A DNA stretch of 64,000 nt from Brevipalpus yothersi (lineage: Eukaryota; Arthropoda; Arachnida; Trombidiformes; Tenuipalpidae), in assembly GCA_003956705.1 (NCBI GenBank), contig QZCP01000138.1:40525-104524 (forward strand). Direction: 5' to 3'. The notes beneath the pieces are model-generated. The model did not search any database. It was given only the letters and a program-made list of their open reading frames with translations, and was not told where the DNA came from. Numbering within the stretch: position 1 is the first letter of the stretch; each line of letters opens with the position of its first letter. Below, piece after piece: positions 18,233 through 33,041 of this stretch. The translations under genes and the position numbers were made by a program.

Positions 18233-21200
18233 CCCCATCTTATTCTTTTTGCTTTCTCTTTCTACTCTATCATGTTCCTCTGTTTTTGCTACACTTTCAG
18301 ATGCCTAGCTAAGACCTTTTCATCTTCCATATATCCGTTCTCTTTATCTTGACCTTTTTTTCTGGGTGTTGAAGGACAAAAAAGCAATCCAAATCGATCA
18401 TTGAATGATGCTGGCCTGGTGGATGTTGGAGGATGAAGATTCATCTTCTTCCATCCAAGGGACTGAGAGAGAAAGAAATGAGTGATCTTATAGAGAGCGT
18501 TCAGGAATCAAGTGAATCAGCTGAATTGCAGATTAGTCAAAAGTGTTGATCAAGACATGCCTTTGAGTAAACTAATCGGATGCATTCTAGTAGTAAGGTT
18601 CTTGTAGGATGTGATTAACTAGAATATATCATTTTCCCATTAGCTTAGGCATAATCTTGATCAATTTACCCAAGCAATGTATCCTTTACTTCATCTTTTT
18701 TCATGGTGGATCGATTTTCTCTCTCTTTCTCTCTCTCTCTTTATTTCTTTCTTTCCCCTTCACCACTTACTTCACATAACCAATCACTTTGATTATACTA
18801 TTTTCTTCATCTTTAACCGATCAAAAATGGATCCTTAATCATGTTTCACACTAATTATCCACTCGTTTAATTAATAAAAGTATCAAATTATGTTGCCAGC
18901 CTCTCGTATATATGAGTGGCTATACACGCAAAGTTATTGTCTTAGCCATCCATTCTTTTATCAAACATTCAGTCCACATCTTAATTCACATTCTCTCTTC
19001 ATCTCCACTGTATACTGCCACTATATTACAGCATCCACACATCTTTCATCTCTTCATACTTTCTTATTCCTTTGCTTCTTCTTCTCATCTTCTCATCTTC
19101 GTTCTCTCTTCCGTTCTCTTAATTTTGTTCGGTTTGCCATCTTCAACCGATGTTGGACCACAAAGTGAACCAAATGAATTACGATACATCACCAGTAACA
19201 TTTATAACAATAAAACCAATCCAAATCGATCATCACCATGAATCATTACTTTCTCTCTTCCTCTTCTTCTTCTCCTTCTTTCTTCTTTACTCATGGCAAA
19301 AGAATGAAATAGACCGAAGGAAGACATATTGGTCAAAAAGAATTGTATCATCTATCTCATGTATGGCACCTTTATTCCTAGGTCCTTCTACTGATATTTT
19401 CTTCCACTTTCTGTGCTCAAAATATCCAGGATAGAAGGTTTGGGTGTATGTGTGTTCTCTTTATTCCATTATATTGGGAACAGAAATTTGAACTATCCCA
19501 GGAGCTTATGAAAAATAGCGCACATACACACACAATTTTCAGCATCGTATTTTAGAGCAAAATTTCACTTAAAAACACAAATAGACAGAGACTATTTTAA
19601 GCTTAAAATTCAATGGCTAAATGGGGAAGCAAAACTGTATATACCAAGAGAATTTTCTTCTTTCCTTTCACCTTCAGAATGTCAATTAAGATAGATGATC
19701 GAGTGGGCTGTGATCAAAACTGAATAAATGGAAAGGATCATCCTAAAATGAGAATGTGGTCGACGATATGTAATAAGTGAGAAGTGCTGTTGGCAGAGTG
19801 GGCGAAAGGCAATCAACTTATCTGAGATATACATGAATTAACATTTTCGTTAACAATCAGAGAGGTATCAATCATTTCATGCTGGCTGATTGATAATGTA
19901 ATACATATACTCACATGCACACACACACTTACCAGATCCACCCACTAAAGAATGACCTTTTTTGATGTGATAATTAAAAAGGTTATCCCCTCAAATTAGG
20001 GAAAGAGAGAGAGTGATAGAGAATCTGATTTATCCATCAATGAAGATACCAATTGAAGCATATGATTTATATCTAACAAATTATAGTAAGTTATCTTTTC
20101 TCATTGAAATATATAGACAGTAGCAATATTTTTTCTTGGATATCCTCTTCTTCATGATATTCTTTTGTGATCTATTCTCTGATTGACCTCTTCCAGCGTC
20201 TCATCATCACAATTTTGGAGATGATAACGTCTGGATGGACAATGTTTCATCCCAAAAATCAAGGATAACATCTATACTGTCGAGAGTTATTCAATCATAC
20301 TCAAGAAGAAGATAGAACAGTTAGGTCCGAGAATCAATGGAGTGGGAATGTCTATCAAAATTGTGAATGTTGATCTGTAAGTGTTTCCCAATTCTCATCC
20401 ACTTTTCCGATTCTCTATCACTTTGGAATGTCTACATGAATTGGTTGTCTGTACCATTGAATAAATGGCACACCAAAATGCTGAACTGCGATGATAATTG
20501 ACATCTATGCCTGTCTAAGCATACAAATCTGATTGAATTGGCTAGATCTATTCTGATTGCTATGACGATGATTATATGTCACAACCAATCAATGATTGGT
20601 ACACAAAAGACTAGCAGAATGGATAAGGAACTGAAATAGTAACAAAAGTGTCAAGTCAAATTTTCACCTTAACTTTCATGGATCAATGATAAAAAGTAGC
20701 AAGAAATTGTTGAAAATATCGAGCAGTGCATAAAAGAGAAAAGGAATAAATGACTGAACACTGGTCACATAGAATTCATCGATAATCTAAAATCTCATGG
20801 TTTCTCATGGAAAAATTATTCTTTCAGTTCTGAGAGAAACTAAAATTTTTCATGGCAGAATTTTGCCTTCTATATTAACCCATTTCTTCTATCCATAGAT
20901 TCAAACTTCAAGTAAACGCCGTTTTTTGTGTATGGATACAAAACTGAATAAATCATTCTCCATTCTTCTCTCTCAGACAAAACAATCTTCAACCGTAAAA
21001 ATACAGGTATTCTATTCGGAATCAAGCTTGAAGTTGATGTGTATAAATGAGTTGCCTGGGTTTACAGTCGTCAACCTTGCAAGGTAAAGAGAGAGAGAGA
21101 GAGGAAGAAGAAGAAAGGTATAATAAATTGAACCCTCTCGAGACTTGTCAGATATATCAAACGGAATACTCGAAATACAGCAACTATAATGCAAGATATA

Positions 21201-23362
21201 TAAATAACTGTAGTGTAGGTGGAAGAGAGAGAGAGAGAGAGAGAGAGGAAAAATCACTCTCCAGTAAAACGCGTATTTTTTTTCTCCTTATCTCTTTTAC
21301 CACAAAATCTGCCAATTCGATAATCTGGTGAATTATAAATTGGGCGAAAAGTTCATAGTTTATGTGGGAATATATATGTATATAAATTGAGTATGTACGA
21401 TATAAATGGATGAAATTTACATAAGATAAATCAATTCAATCATTTTGCATTCCTCAGCAACACACTCGATAATGTATATTTATATCCGGAGAAGCAAGAA
21501 TATACATATAAATATGTATATCTCAATGTGGTTCATAACTTATTTTGATTGCCACATTCGGGTGGTTGATTTTGATTATCAATCTTAACTCATCCATCTG
21601 CATTCTCCTGATTCTGAACTCATGATGATTCCAAAAAAGTTAACCAGAATAAAAAAAGTCTCCGGGAAAAGTGCGGAAATGAAAAGATCGAAATGTCGAG
21701 ATGGTACATGGAAGGAAAAAAAGTTGGGTAATAGAAAAATAGGCTCATGCAAAGAAAATCGAAATCGTAAGAGAAGAGAGAGAAAGAGAGAAAGAGAGAG
21801 AGATGGAAAAAATATCATCCAGACATGATGATGAGAGAGAGAGAAAAAAGTTAATGAAACCATGGCAATGATTGCTATGGGAAGTGAAGAGTGAAGCAAA
21901 GATAGAAGAAGCGTTAATTGAGATGATGAAGAAGCCCTGAGAAAGCATCAGTGTTGGAGCCTTTTTGATTCAATTTGCGTCTCATATTCAGAATACTCTA
22001 ATCATGGATGACGTTGAGGAGAGAGAGAAAATCTCACTAGGTTGATCGGAATGTCGATATTGATACATCATGATGATGATAAACATGAGATCAATAAGAT
22101 CATCCAACAAACTTATAACGGAGATTTATTGCTCAAATAGACATACTTGTGCACCTTTTCTTGAGAAAAATATGGTCCACATTGCGTAAGTAAGAAATAT
22201 TCATCTCTGGAATGGAACAATTTTCCAATATCTCCGTCTGGAATCATAATCACAATCGTTTCTCCAGAACAATATCCATTAGAATACACTGTCTTCATGA
22301 TTGTACGCAACAGTAATACTCGAGGAAGCTTAAGCATGCTATAATGCAATCGAAATATTATCCACTTCAAAGTGAGATACAATTTAAATAAGTCTCCAGT
22401 CACATTTTAACTTATTTCTTCGCGATGAAGATAAGATAAGAAAGAGTCTGTCTCTTACTTATTCCTCTCTCTCTCTCTACACTCGATTATTCCCTTGATT
22501 ACTTTCCTTACGGTGCACAGTCAAACTCATTCCAGTAAGTTTAATTCATTTTTCAAGACGTCATTTTGCTTTTGCTACTATATTCTTCTCGCCAGGGTGG
22601 AAAAATCCATCATCATCAAGGATGAATTCATTTTCCAGAATCTTCTGAGTGTATTTAGGAAACAACTCGTAATATAAATATATCTTTTGCTACACTTTAT
22701 CGGGGCTTGAATTTTTCCTTCACTCTTTTTTCCCTTCTCTTTTGATAATGAGAAAAGTGTAGATGAAAATCTGTAGACAAAAGTGATGAGAAAACTGAAT
22801 GTGACTCTCGAGAAGATTCTCTGTTTACCTTACATCACTATTATATCATGAGAGAGAAAATAGAGAAAATAGAGAATAGAGAATTCTGATTGAAGATTTC
22901 CAGGGTATCTTCTATCATTATCTTCTACCATCATTTCCACTCAATATTTGATTCACTTCAACTAGCTCCTTCACACTCTTATCCAACTTTTATATCTCTC
23001 TTCTATTCTTTTCCTTGAGAAAGTAAGTGAGAAGAATATTGAGTAGAATAAAGTGATTGAGGGGAATATGTGTGTGTGTGTGTGGAAATATACTTCAACT
23101 AGCTACAGAAATTTTCGCTCAAACGAATTATTCTTTTGTTTGCTTTAATCAAGAATAAATTGATAAACTTTTATCGAAAAAAGATTCTGAAACTCTCCAC
23201 TGTAATGATGATTTTTAGACACCCTCCAGTTGATCAAATTCATCCACTCGATGGTGTGTCTACCGAGTAAAGAGTTTCTAATGTAGATCTAAAATTCTGT
23301 GAATCATCAAGCTTCACAATTCCAGATAGCAAGAAGGTGAGAGTGGAAATTTTTATTCCTAC

Positions 23363-23365
<3 letters not shown>

Positions 23366-23421
<56 letters not shown>

Positions 23422-23438
23422 ATCTATCTATCTATCCA
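23366..23438. repeat. Compound (CT)n-(TCTA)n microsatellite
   Basis: 54 bp of perfect CT (to 23419) running straight into four to five TATC units. Confidence 0.95.
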
Positions 23439-24648
23439 TTTTGCTATCTGATGTATCCGGGCTCAATACCGTGAAAATTTTTTTCAACCCTGCATATTGA
23501 AGCTTGAAGCTTAGAGAGACATTGAATAGCGTTTTCCACTGAAGCTCACAAAGAAGAAGCATACACATGAAATCAATCATGATGTCCAGCATTGACCATT
23601 CGAAACGATGAAAAGAGAGAAAAAAAGCAGAATAGTCTATCAGCATCAGCTCTATCGGATAGAAAGTATTTTGTCCAGCAACATCCATTTCAATTGTTGT
23701 TATCTGTAAGATAGAATTTTCAACCATCAAATTCCAGCTACATGATCATCAACTCTCATTCTATATTCTAGATCATTCCTTTTGGCCTTCTACTTTCATC
23801 ATTTCAACTATCTTTTCTCGAATAGCTTTTCTATGATAAACTTGTAGAGATGGCCAACAGAGTGGACATACACACAAGCACACATGTACTCCAGTACATG
23901 TATATCAGAGTGTATCGCTAGAAAGCAAATCGAGTTTCTGACTAATGTTGAAAAACATGGATTCCCCGATCACAGATTATAGCCTCTGCTTCAATACAAT
24001 CATGCTGCTCAAACGATTTAAAATTCAATTGTAAGATGGATGAGTTTGAATCGTTTTTTTTCTCTTTCTCTCACTTTCTAAGCATTCTCTGTCCCTTTTT
24101 GTTCACAGAAAATTTTCACAATTCAACTAATCTTCTCTCAACACTCACTAGAAGACACTATCTCATTGCATACTCTGTGATTGATTGTGATTCTGTGGAT
24201 TTTTTTCCATCAAATTCAAAGTTCACTCTCAGCTACACTTGATTTGTATATTTCATAGGATTTCATGCTGATCGAAAAAGAACGGAATAGAGGCAAAGAG
24301 AGAGAGAGAGAGAGATTCTCTTCGATTCGTTTCTGCATAATAAAGTATCTGCTGGTGAAGGTTTTCGCTCTGGATCTATGTTCTAATAGTAGAATGATGA
24401 CATTTGAAAAGAATCCTGTTACCAATTGATCGGAAAAGATTAAAGAATAGCCTTGCATTCTGTCCACTTTTCAAAAATTTGTTCAGATTTCTTTCATCAT
24501 GATCAAATGGAATGAGATCAAATGACTTTATAAAGCTTAAAATAGCATACGAATTTACGAATGGATCTCTTGCCTAGCTAAGGTGAACATGGGATCAGAA
24601 GATGATCGGTGTTCAAAATTCCAATGGCTTTTCGTTCTGATTAACATT

Positions 24649-24653
<5 letters not shown>

Positions 24654-24696
<43 letters not shown>
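24654..24696. repeat. (GA)n microsatellite, 43 bp
   Basis: Uninterrupted AG units. Confidence 0.97.
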
Positions 24697-24699
<3 letters not shown>

Positions 24700-27517
24700 C
24701 TTCAATCTAGAGAAGAGCTTTCAGCTGAAAAAGGCTTTAGCAATGCAATCTCTTGAATTGGGAAGAGAGATGAGAGAAGATTCATCAGATATCAGGAGCT
24801 GATGACTTAAGCAGAAGAAGAAGAAATAATGGTAAAGGCTCACACGCTTATACACACACACAATATTCTTTTTTCTTGATGACTGATAACTTTTTGCTTT
24901 TTAACCCAAAATTTTGGGCCTAGAATAGATCTTTTAACTATAGAAGGGAGTTTCGAAAGAAGATGCTCTGTATTGCTTGAAATAGAATGGAAAATTCTAC
25001 AAGAAAAACGTAGTTTAGGTTTGGTATAAAAAGTGTATTGAAAAATATTCCCAGCGCATGAGCATCTTTTGGGTGAAAGATAAAAATCAATTCTCCATTA
25101 GGATCAATTCTATTATTACTTGCCAGTCAAGATTCATATTTCACCATGCAATAAGCTAGTATGAACTTTGGTGTCTAGAAAGGGTTCCACGACCAACGAA
25201 TTTCTCAGATAACTTCAGTGGAATAGAAAACAAAATCTCGACAAACCGAAAGAAACAATCAACTTTCAAATGCAAAAATCTTTATCTTCGAGGAACCTTC
25301 CAAATACTCTTGAGAATTCTTCATTATCAATTTTGAGTTTGATCGAAAAATTCCATCTCAAAAGAAACTGTGTGTGAATTCAACTATTGATATTCCCCAA
25401 AATATTGATCGCCAAAATCATAGAATCTGATTCTACATCAATGGTATAAGCTGGGGGTATTAGTGGACCATGTGATGCGGTAAATCAAACATTTGTTGTT
25501 CTAAATGCAATAATCCCTACGAGATATAAAAGAGCTTTATGATTGTCAATTATCATTAACGCGATTAGTGATATATATTAAAGAGTCTTTGTATTCTGAT
25601 GAAGATGAATAGATTGGAGTAAATGAGGCTATGGGCTTGATTATTGGTGGCATAAAAATTGTCTTCTTCTCTTTCACTCTCTTCAATGCAAGGTAAGCTT
25701 GATTTGAGGAGAAAATTTTCAATTGACCACGAACAGAGGAAGGAAGATGGAAAAGATTTTAAAAATATGAGATATTCTAGATATTCTATTGGAAAGATAT
25801 GATTAGAAGGGCTCACTTGTAGACGCTTTTATGCATCATAATACACGTCATCGAAAGAAGCTTTAAGCGAAAATTACTCAACTCATGGGGAGCTATTGCT
25901 GGAGAGAGAGAGAGAGAGAGAGATAATAATTCACAGTTTCCATCCATAATCAGTGGAATAAAATAGAATTCTATCTCTTCCACATGCACATTCACTGATA
26001 TACACATACACAAAGGTTGCATGATTGATGAGGAAGGCTGGATATTCGAATGAGCTTTCATCCTTTATTTTTGACTCCTTGATCATATAATTGCATATGC
26101 TAATATTCTAGTGAACGAGAAAATTTTTCGCAAGTATATTTTATATAAATATATATATTTATTATTTCAACAAAAGAGTGTAATGTGAGAGATCCTCTCT
26201 CTATAAAATTGAGAGAGAAGACCTTCCTGAATGGATGATATTCACATGATATATATACACATACAGTAGTTCCAGGGCTGAATGATAATATCAACACACA
26301 AGAATAGAAGTTGAAGAAGTAGGACAATAACAAAAGGGTATAAGAGCTATGAAAATGATGGTGTATATTGATGTATGATCTGACAAAATTTTTGTACTTC
26401 ACGTATACACACACTTCTTTCCATGGAGATATAATTTTTCCATACCTGATGAATGTTCACATTAGCATATTGGAAAAACAAACTCATGAATCAAGGAAAT
26501 TTTTTCCAAGAAGAGGTTGTTGCAAAAGAGGAACCCCTTTCATCATTGAGCAAAGTTCTGGTAATAAATTGTGGTAACCTCATGTTTTGGTGCTTTTTAA
26601 TAATATCGAAATTGTGATCGGTCAATTGATGAGAGACAAAACTTCATTTTTGATTATGATTTGATTGTTGATTGTACACTTTAGAGATGATAAGAATGAT
26701 ATTGAATCAGATCCGTCAAATTAATGAAGAAGGAGATTGGAAGATGGGAAACGATCAACTGAGGAAAGAATCATGAATGTGTGTAATGCAAATGAATTCG
26801 GTGCAAAAGTTCACACAGCTTCTGATATTGAATTCTCACGCTATTTTTGATATTCCATCACTATTTGCTAAGATAAAATTCTTCATCTCACAGATAATTA
26901 TGAGCCCACTTTCTCTTTCTCTTTCTCGCTCTCTTTCTCTTTTCCCATACAGCCAATGATTTATCATCATAATCAGGGACAGGAAATGATTACAAATGAA
27001 GGTTCTGCATAATCATCCCTGAACGCCTGACTCTTCGTTGGCTCCCAAGCCACATCTCACCTCATTCCTTGGAATACTTTCATCATGATCATTTGCCTGT
27101 TTGCTCATCTTTTTGATTACTTTGTTCCCATTAGCTCTCTCTCTCTCTCCCTCGTATTCCATTTTCAATAGGAAAGTATCTATGTGAGACACATAGTAAA
27201 CCCTGATTCCAATGAGAACCCTGAGACTATGATGTGAGAAGAGAAAAATTTGGACCACCAAGCAAGATAGACTGAAAAATGGTTTCTTTTCTAACTTGAA
27301 AAAAGAGGATAAAAAAGGCGCAAAGAAAACGAATAGAGAGGGAGAGAGAGAGAGAAAATGATGTACCTCGATTGTGGAAGATGGATGTATAAAGTTGAAG
27401 AGACAGCTGATTGAATTAAAATTGAATTTGATCATCATTTTTAAATCGTTAATCTGTTGCCACTAGACTATCAATCTCTTCCCTTCTTTCAATACGGGTA
27501 TACTAAAATACATCCTG

Positions 27518-27521
<4 letters not shown>

Positions 27522-27594
<73 letters not shown>
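27522..27594. repeat. (CT)n microsatellite, 73 bp
   Basis: Uninterrupted TC units; open frames across it are SLSL or ERER only. Confidence 0.97.
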
Positions 27595-27601
<7 letters not shown>

Positions 27602-29002
27602 CCTCTCTCTATGTTCGATTCTGTTATTCAACATTCTCAAGCGAATTTTTTTCGTTTTTGAAAGCAAACAAGAACATTTCAAGCCCCCATGCAGTGTATA
27701 TGATAGAACATCATCATACATAGGCTTTCTCTCTCTCTTTCTGCCAGTTCCTTATACTGATACAAACTTAAGCATAAAGTGGAAATATGGATGAATCATG
27801 ACTATGCATTCATAATGTTGAGAAAAATTTTACTCCATCCATCATATTGAAGCCATCTTTTTAAATCTTTTCACAGAACTTTGGCAACCCTTTCTCTTTC
27901 ACTCTTCTTTTTTTGGAGGCTCTTTTTTTCTTCTCTCTCCTCCTACTGAGAGCATAACCATCAAGAATAATCTTTTCACACACAGTTCAAATATACACTT
28001 TTCATATCCACTTCTAGCTACTGTTTGTGTATATATGTCTGTGTGTGTGCATATCCTTCTTCTTTTCTAGATTGTATCATTAAGGTTGGTAGAATTTTTA
28101 TTGAAAAAGCCTCCAGAAGGATAACAGAGGTTAAGGTAAAGCTTGCATAAATCGTATCGAATTTAGAAAATGAGGATAAGCTGGTGAAAAGTGAGAGGGA
28201 TGTCTCAATCGTTGAGGATTACAGTTTTCCCTAAGAAAGAATAGTGTAGCGATTTTATTCAATTTTTCATGAACAAATAGGATTTTGAATTGTATCATAA
28301 AAAAGATATCAAGATAGAGAGGTGTCTTAAATTTTCGATAAAGCATCATGAATATTTCAAACTCTTTCCACTATCTTTCCAATCGGTGGAAGGGGTTTGA
28401 GAAATTTCATCACCGAAAATTTTGTATTGATCATGAACAAAATTCAAGTGAAATGTCACAGTAAGGTGGACCCTCTCTATATCTTGAGAATCTTTCTTTC
28501 AGAAGAATTTTGCTCCTAAATATAGAAGTACAGGTGTCTTATGGTTATTCAAGATCACAAAACGAGACAATCAAGATTGATCAACTACTGTACCCTGATC
28601 CTGAACAATTCTGTGTATCTGATGAACCTCTGTTATGTATAAGTTTTCCAATGTGATGATTACAACATCTACTGAGCACATTTTCATTCATTCATGAGTA
28701 GTTTGTAGAATTATTCTCACAAACACATATATTTATACACATACACACACAAATTGTCTCTGTTTCTCATCAAAAGAAGTGTATCGATAATGTACTTAGA
28801 TAGTAATCGAACCTCTTTCTGGTTAACTAGTCTTTCTATTTCTTTTTCTTCTTATTCTCCTTCTCTCACCCATTGATGATGACATCAATTAATGATCCTC
28901 TATACAGTATTCCACTCAATCAGAGAACAATTCTGATGGGTAATGATGATGATTGTATTCTCAGTATCCACTAAAAGCTTCATTCAAGGGTCAATGTTAT
29001 CC

Positions 29003-29037
<35 letters not shown>

Positions 29038-29425
29038 CTCAATTCCTGAATAAGACAAGAAAGTATGAAGGAATAAAAAGAGAATAGAAATACAGGATAA
29101 GAAATCAAAAGAGAACATCATCATGCTTGATGTGATTTTGATTCTCGATAACTTGTAGCTCTCTGTCTATCTATCTTCTTTATTCCTTTATCGTGTATAT
29201 CCTAGATTTGTCCAACAATGGACGGGAAAAAAATATCCAAGCCAATTTCTTACTTACTGTGTTGGCTTCCAGATTTTTTGATTTGTTTGACTTGTTGTTT
29301 ATTGTGGCGAATGAAAAAAAGCATATCAGACACACACACTGTGTCTGAACATGATTGTGAGTGAATATCTGGATTAGCTTGAGGCTAAATCATCTTTCTT
29401 AATGCTTCATATCTCAAAGCGAATG

Positions 29426-29452
29426 AGAAGAAGAAGAAGAAGAAGAAGAAGC
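29426..29452. repeat. (GAA)n trinucleotide repeat
   Basis: About nine GAA units. Confidence 0.9.
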
Positions 29453-32400
29453 AAAAAAATAGTGTAAGTAGAAGAAAAATTCGATTGTGATTGCTGAGTC
29501 TTACTCAAAGATATATATCTGACATCGTACACATTTGAGTATATATCTGAACTTTTTTTTCTTAGATAACTGTTGAGCAAGCCTCGGTAAGCCTTGTAAG
29601 TTTGACTCTTTCTTTGTTGCGATCACGATTTCTTGTATTGTGAAATATGTGACATGGAGAAAAAAAAATTTTTGTATTGCAACATCTTTTGGAAAAAAGT
29701 TCTGTTTAAAATGTGTACCTTTAACTTTCTGAGCAATAGGTACATGATGATTACATTGTGACTTTTTTCCCATAATTTAAATCCTTCTATTAAGCTTTTT
29801 GCAATGTTTTTTTCGCACTCTTTGCCGAATTAAATTAATCAATCAATTCATATTGATACATCAAACGATTTTGAAAGTTTTCCTCAATACAATTTCTAAT
29901 CTATATATTGTGTGTGTATGTTTAATCTTGACAATCTTAACAAAAAGAACCTCTGCAATTACTTTTTCTTTCAAATATTACTTTTTTTATTCTCAGAAGG
30001 GTCATACGATGGAATCATAAAAGTAATTATCTTTTTATTATTGTCACCAATAAGAAGTAGAAAGTGAAAAGGAATAGAATTTTATGGGCCATTTTTCATG
30101 AAAGCGGTATCAATTTATCATATTGAAAGGAAAAGTAAAAAGATTTATTGACCCAAAATTCAAGATGCTCCGTCTGATATGGAATTGAATTGAATTGAAT
30201 AGGAAAGAAAAGAAAAATTTCACATGAAAGTACCTATTTTTGATTGAAATCAAGAATTCATAAAGAAGTATTTTTTCCCCTGTATCTACATCAAGCATCA
30301 GCAAACACATATACATGCTCATCAGAACACTACTGAACACTTACAAACATACAATCAGATCCTAATGTGAGATTTATCTCGTCCAATAGACAATATTTTG
30401 TCAATCCAATAAAAGGCGAAACCGCTAGAATGAATCCAATACAGGCCAACACATCCGTTCAAATCGTTAATATCCTCATAAAATCATCTCTATTGGAAAA
30501 ATATCTGATTCTCTCTGAAAAAAGTATCACCCAAGATATTGCTTTCATCTAAGCCCACAAGGGCATACATTATTTTTGCTGAGAGAACAAGACAAGCCAT
30601 GAGATGATTCAATATTATGTCCTATCGTATGGGTATAGAGATAATTTTTTTTTCTTCTATCTTTCTACTTTCATCTTCACTTTTCCCTCAGGAAGTTTTC
30701 AAGCTGATATGTTCTTGACGAAAAAAAATAACATGAACAAAAAAACGAGATACTATTCCAGCTTGATTGGACAATCTTGACTTTGGTATTGATTGACGAT
30801 CATTCATATCACTACCATTGAGGCATACACTGATTGAAAAGGAATACAACTGGGTGAAGAATATCTTACTTCCTCCATCAAGTACAATACGAATGATTTC
30901 ACAAGCATATATAGCTACAAGGTTGCAATTATGTGGCAAGATGTCGAGGAATTCGTGCCTGATTCTTGATGTTGAGATTTTGTGTGTTAAAGAAGAGCAT
31001 TATGATTCGCATGAAATCAAGGAGAAAGAAGCTATTTTTATATCAAAATTGGTGTCATAATTCCATGTTCACATCAGAATCCAGATTTTTGATGCCTTTT
31101 TACCCTTCTCATCGATTCAGATTTTGATGTTTCAGTATTAAATTTGAGAAGTGATGGAAAAGATTTTACTTAAGCATCTACCCACGCAGAATTCCGGTGC
31201 TTAGTTTCCAAAGAGTTCAAAGTTCATGAACCCTGAGAAAAGTTGCATTGAGGTATCAATTCCAGTAAAACATTGTCTATTCTGACTAGTCAGTATGCTG
31301 AGAAGAGCAAGGTATATGTATACCATTCATGGAAGCTAAATGATATCATGAAAGCTAATGCTCTCTCCCTTTATCTGATCAAGTTGGAAAGTGGAAACTG
31401 TTAAATGCTCCAAATTGTGAAGCAAACTTATCCAGTCAACAGAATAGAATGGGAATGATAATGGTTGAAATGCATTTTAAGATATAATGATAGAAAAAGT
31501 AGAGAGAGAGGCTAAGGAAATTTGTGTGAAGAATTCCTCTCACTCACTCTCTCTCTCTCTCTCTCTCTCTTTCTCAGGAATAATCTAAGGGTTTTCATGC
31601 CTTCTTCAACATGAGATTCTTGTTTATATACACAATTTCAAGGGAAAAATAGCAGTTAAAGAAGAGCTTAATAGAAGAAGAAAAGATTGAAAAATTTTCT
31701 CAAGCTCAAAACAAATGATGATGATTTGCACACACACACACATATGTATATATACACCCAGTAGCTCTGATATCATGAAAAATAATTTAGAATAGTGGTA
31801 TATATATAAATTGAATCGATATAATCGTCATCATATGGCTTGAAAAGAATTCTAATGACAAACTATTTTAAATAAATGAATGCAATCACCATTATATGCA
31901 TCTTCTATCCATTTGTATATATAGCTTATATACCCTTTTTCTTACTCATTTTACTCTACACATACACACATTTTATATATTTCAACAGCCGCTATTTGAA
32001 CGTTTTATTGATGTAATTTTGTTCACCAGCAACAATAATAGCGATTCACTTAGCGAAACTTAATTCTTACTTATGCTTTTTCTCTCAAAATTTAGGAGCA
32101 AAGTAAAGTGTTATTCCAAGAGTGGTTCAATATTGTTCCTGTTCACATTTAGAAGGGAATAATTGATGGTGAGCATTTATCGAAACTAGGGAACAAATAA
32201 TCAGATATGTGGATTGGGGAGAATATTTCGTTCCATAATAAAATTTGGATCACTTTAGCAGTCAGACTGCAAAATTATTGTAAAAAGCATAGGTTAAAGT
32301 TGATGGGAGAAGAAGAGTCAATAGGAATACAATTTGATAGGTTTTTTCTCCACTCAAAAGCAAAGGTTACTCATCAATTATGCACGATTCAAATTGCCAA

Positions 32401-32991
32401 ATTTTCTTACAAATTTCTCAAGACCAATTGGGCTATTGGTCTTATTTTCAGCTTGAGAATCTAGGATTTTATCTTAGTTCCTGATCTATAGTGAGAGTTT
32501 CGAAACAGTCGTTCAATCTTTTAGCAGAATCTAGACGGATTTTAGACCAATTCGCTTCCCATCACAGTCCATACTCGTTGTCATGATCTTTTCCTGCTTG
32601 AGAAAAGAAATTATCTTCTTCTTCCAGACGTTTGAGTTGAATCAGATTTGACCGTATTTAAGTTCTTAAAGAATCATCAAAATTTACTGAACGAGAAAAC
32701 ACGATAAAAGAATGTTTTCCTGGATGGTGAAATATTTTTCAATCTTTTCCCAAAGAGAACAATCGTGTACTCTTATGGTGTATCAGCAAGAAGAATATCT
32801 CTGTCCATAGGAAGAAGGTTTTTACACTCTTTGAGCACAAAGGAGAAAAAAAGGTCTTCCAAAATCTTTCTAATTTGGAAACGAAAATAGAAAGGCAAAA
32901 TGTGAAGTAGCTAAAAGCTTTACTTGGACAATGTAATCATTACACATAGAGTTGAGAGCTATTTTTGCTTCTTCCATTCTTCTTCAATCCA

Positions 32992-32994
<3 letters not shown>

Positions 32995-33037
<43 letters not shown>
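32995..33037. repeat. (CT)n microsatellite, 43 bp
   Basis: Perfect TC units immediately downstream, on the minus strand, of the open frame 33351-33040. Confidence 0.97.

Positions 33038-33041
<4 letters not shown>

Larger units (their letters stand above)
16168..23365. other. Non-coding stretch upstream of the receptor
   Basis: 7.2 kb with no supported gene. Contains the GA tract at 17039-17105, CT/CTTT patches at 18180-18232 and 18717-18755, and short GA runs near 21085, 21225 and 21780-21840. The longest frames (e.g. 18912-19241 plus, 22113-22403 minus) have no recognised domain and are of chance length. Receptor 5' UTR exons may lie here but cannot be identified. Confidence 0.6.
23439..32994. 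other. Non-coding stretch, 23.4-33.0 kb
   Basis: No gene seen. Long tracts at 24654-24696 (GA) and 27522-27594 (CT); shorter ones near 24298, 25903, 28999-29036, 29426-29452 (GAA) and 31545-31572. Minus frame 23730-23428 follows an acceptor-like TCTTACAG, and plus frames at 30367-31060 and 32207-32464 are open. None resembles a known family. Confidence 0.6.

Noticed and set aside
22113..22403. 96-codon minus open frame considered as an exon
   Set aside because: No recognised motif and no convincing splice signals; length within chance expectation for AT-rich sequence.
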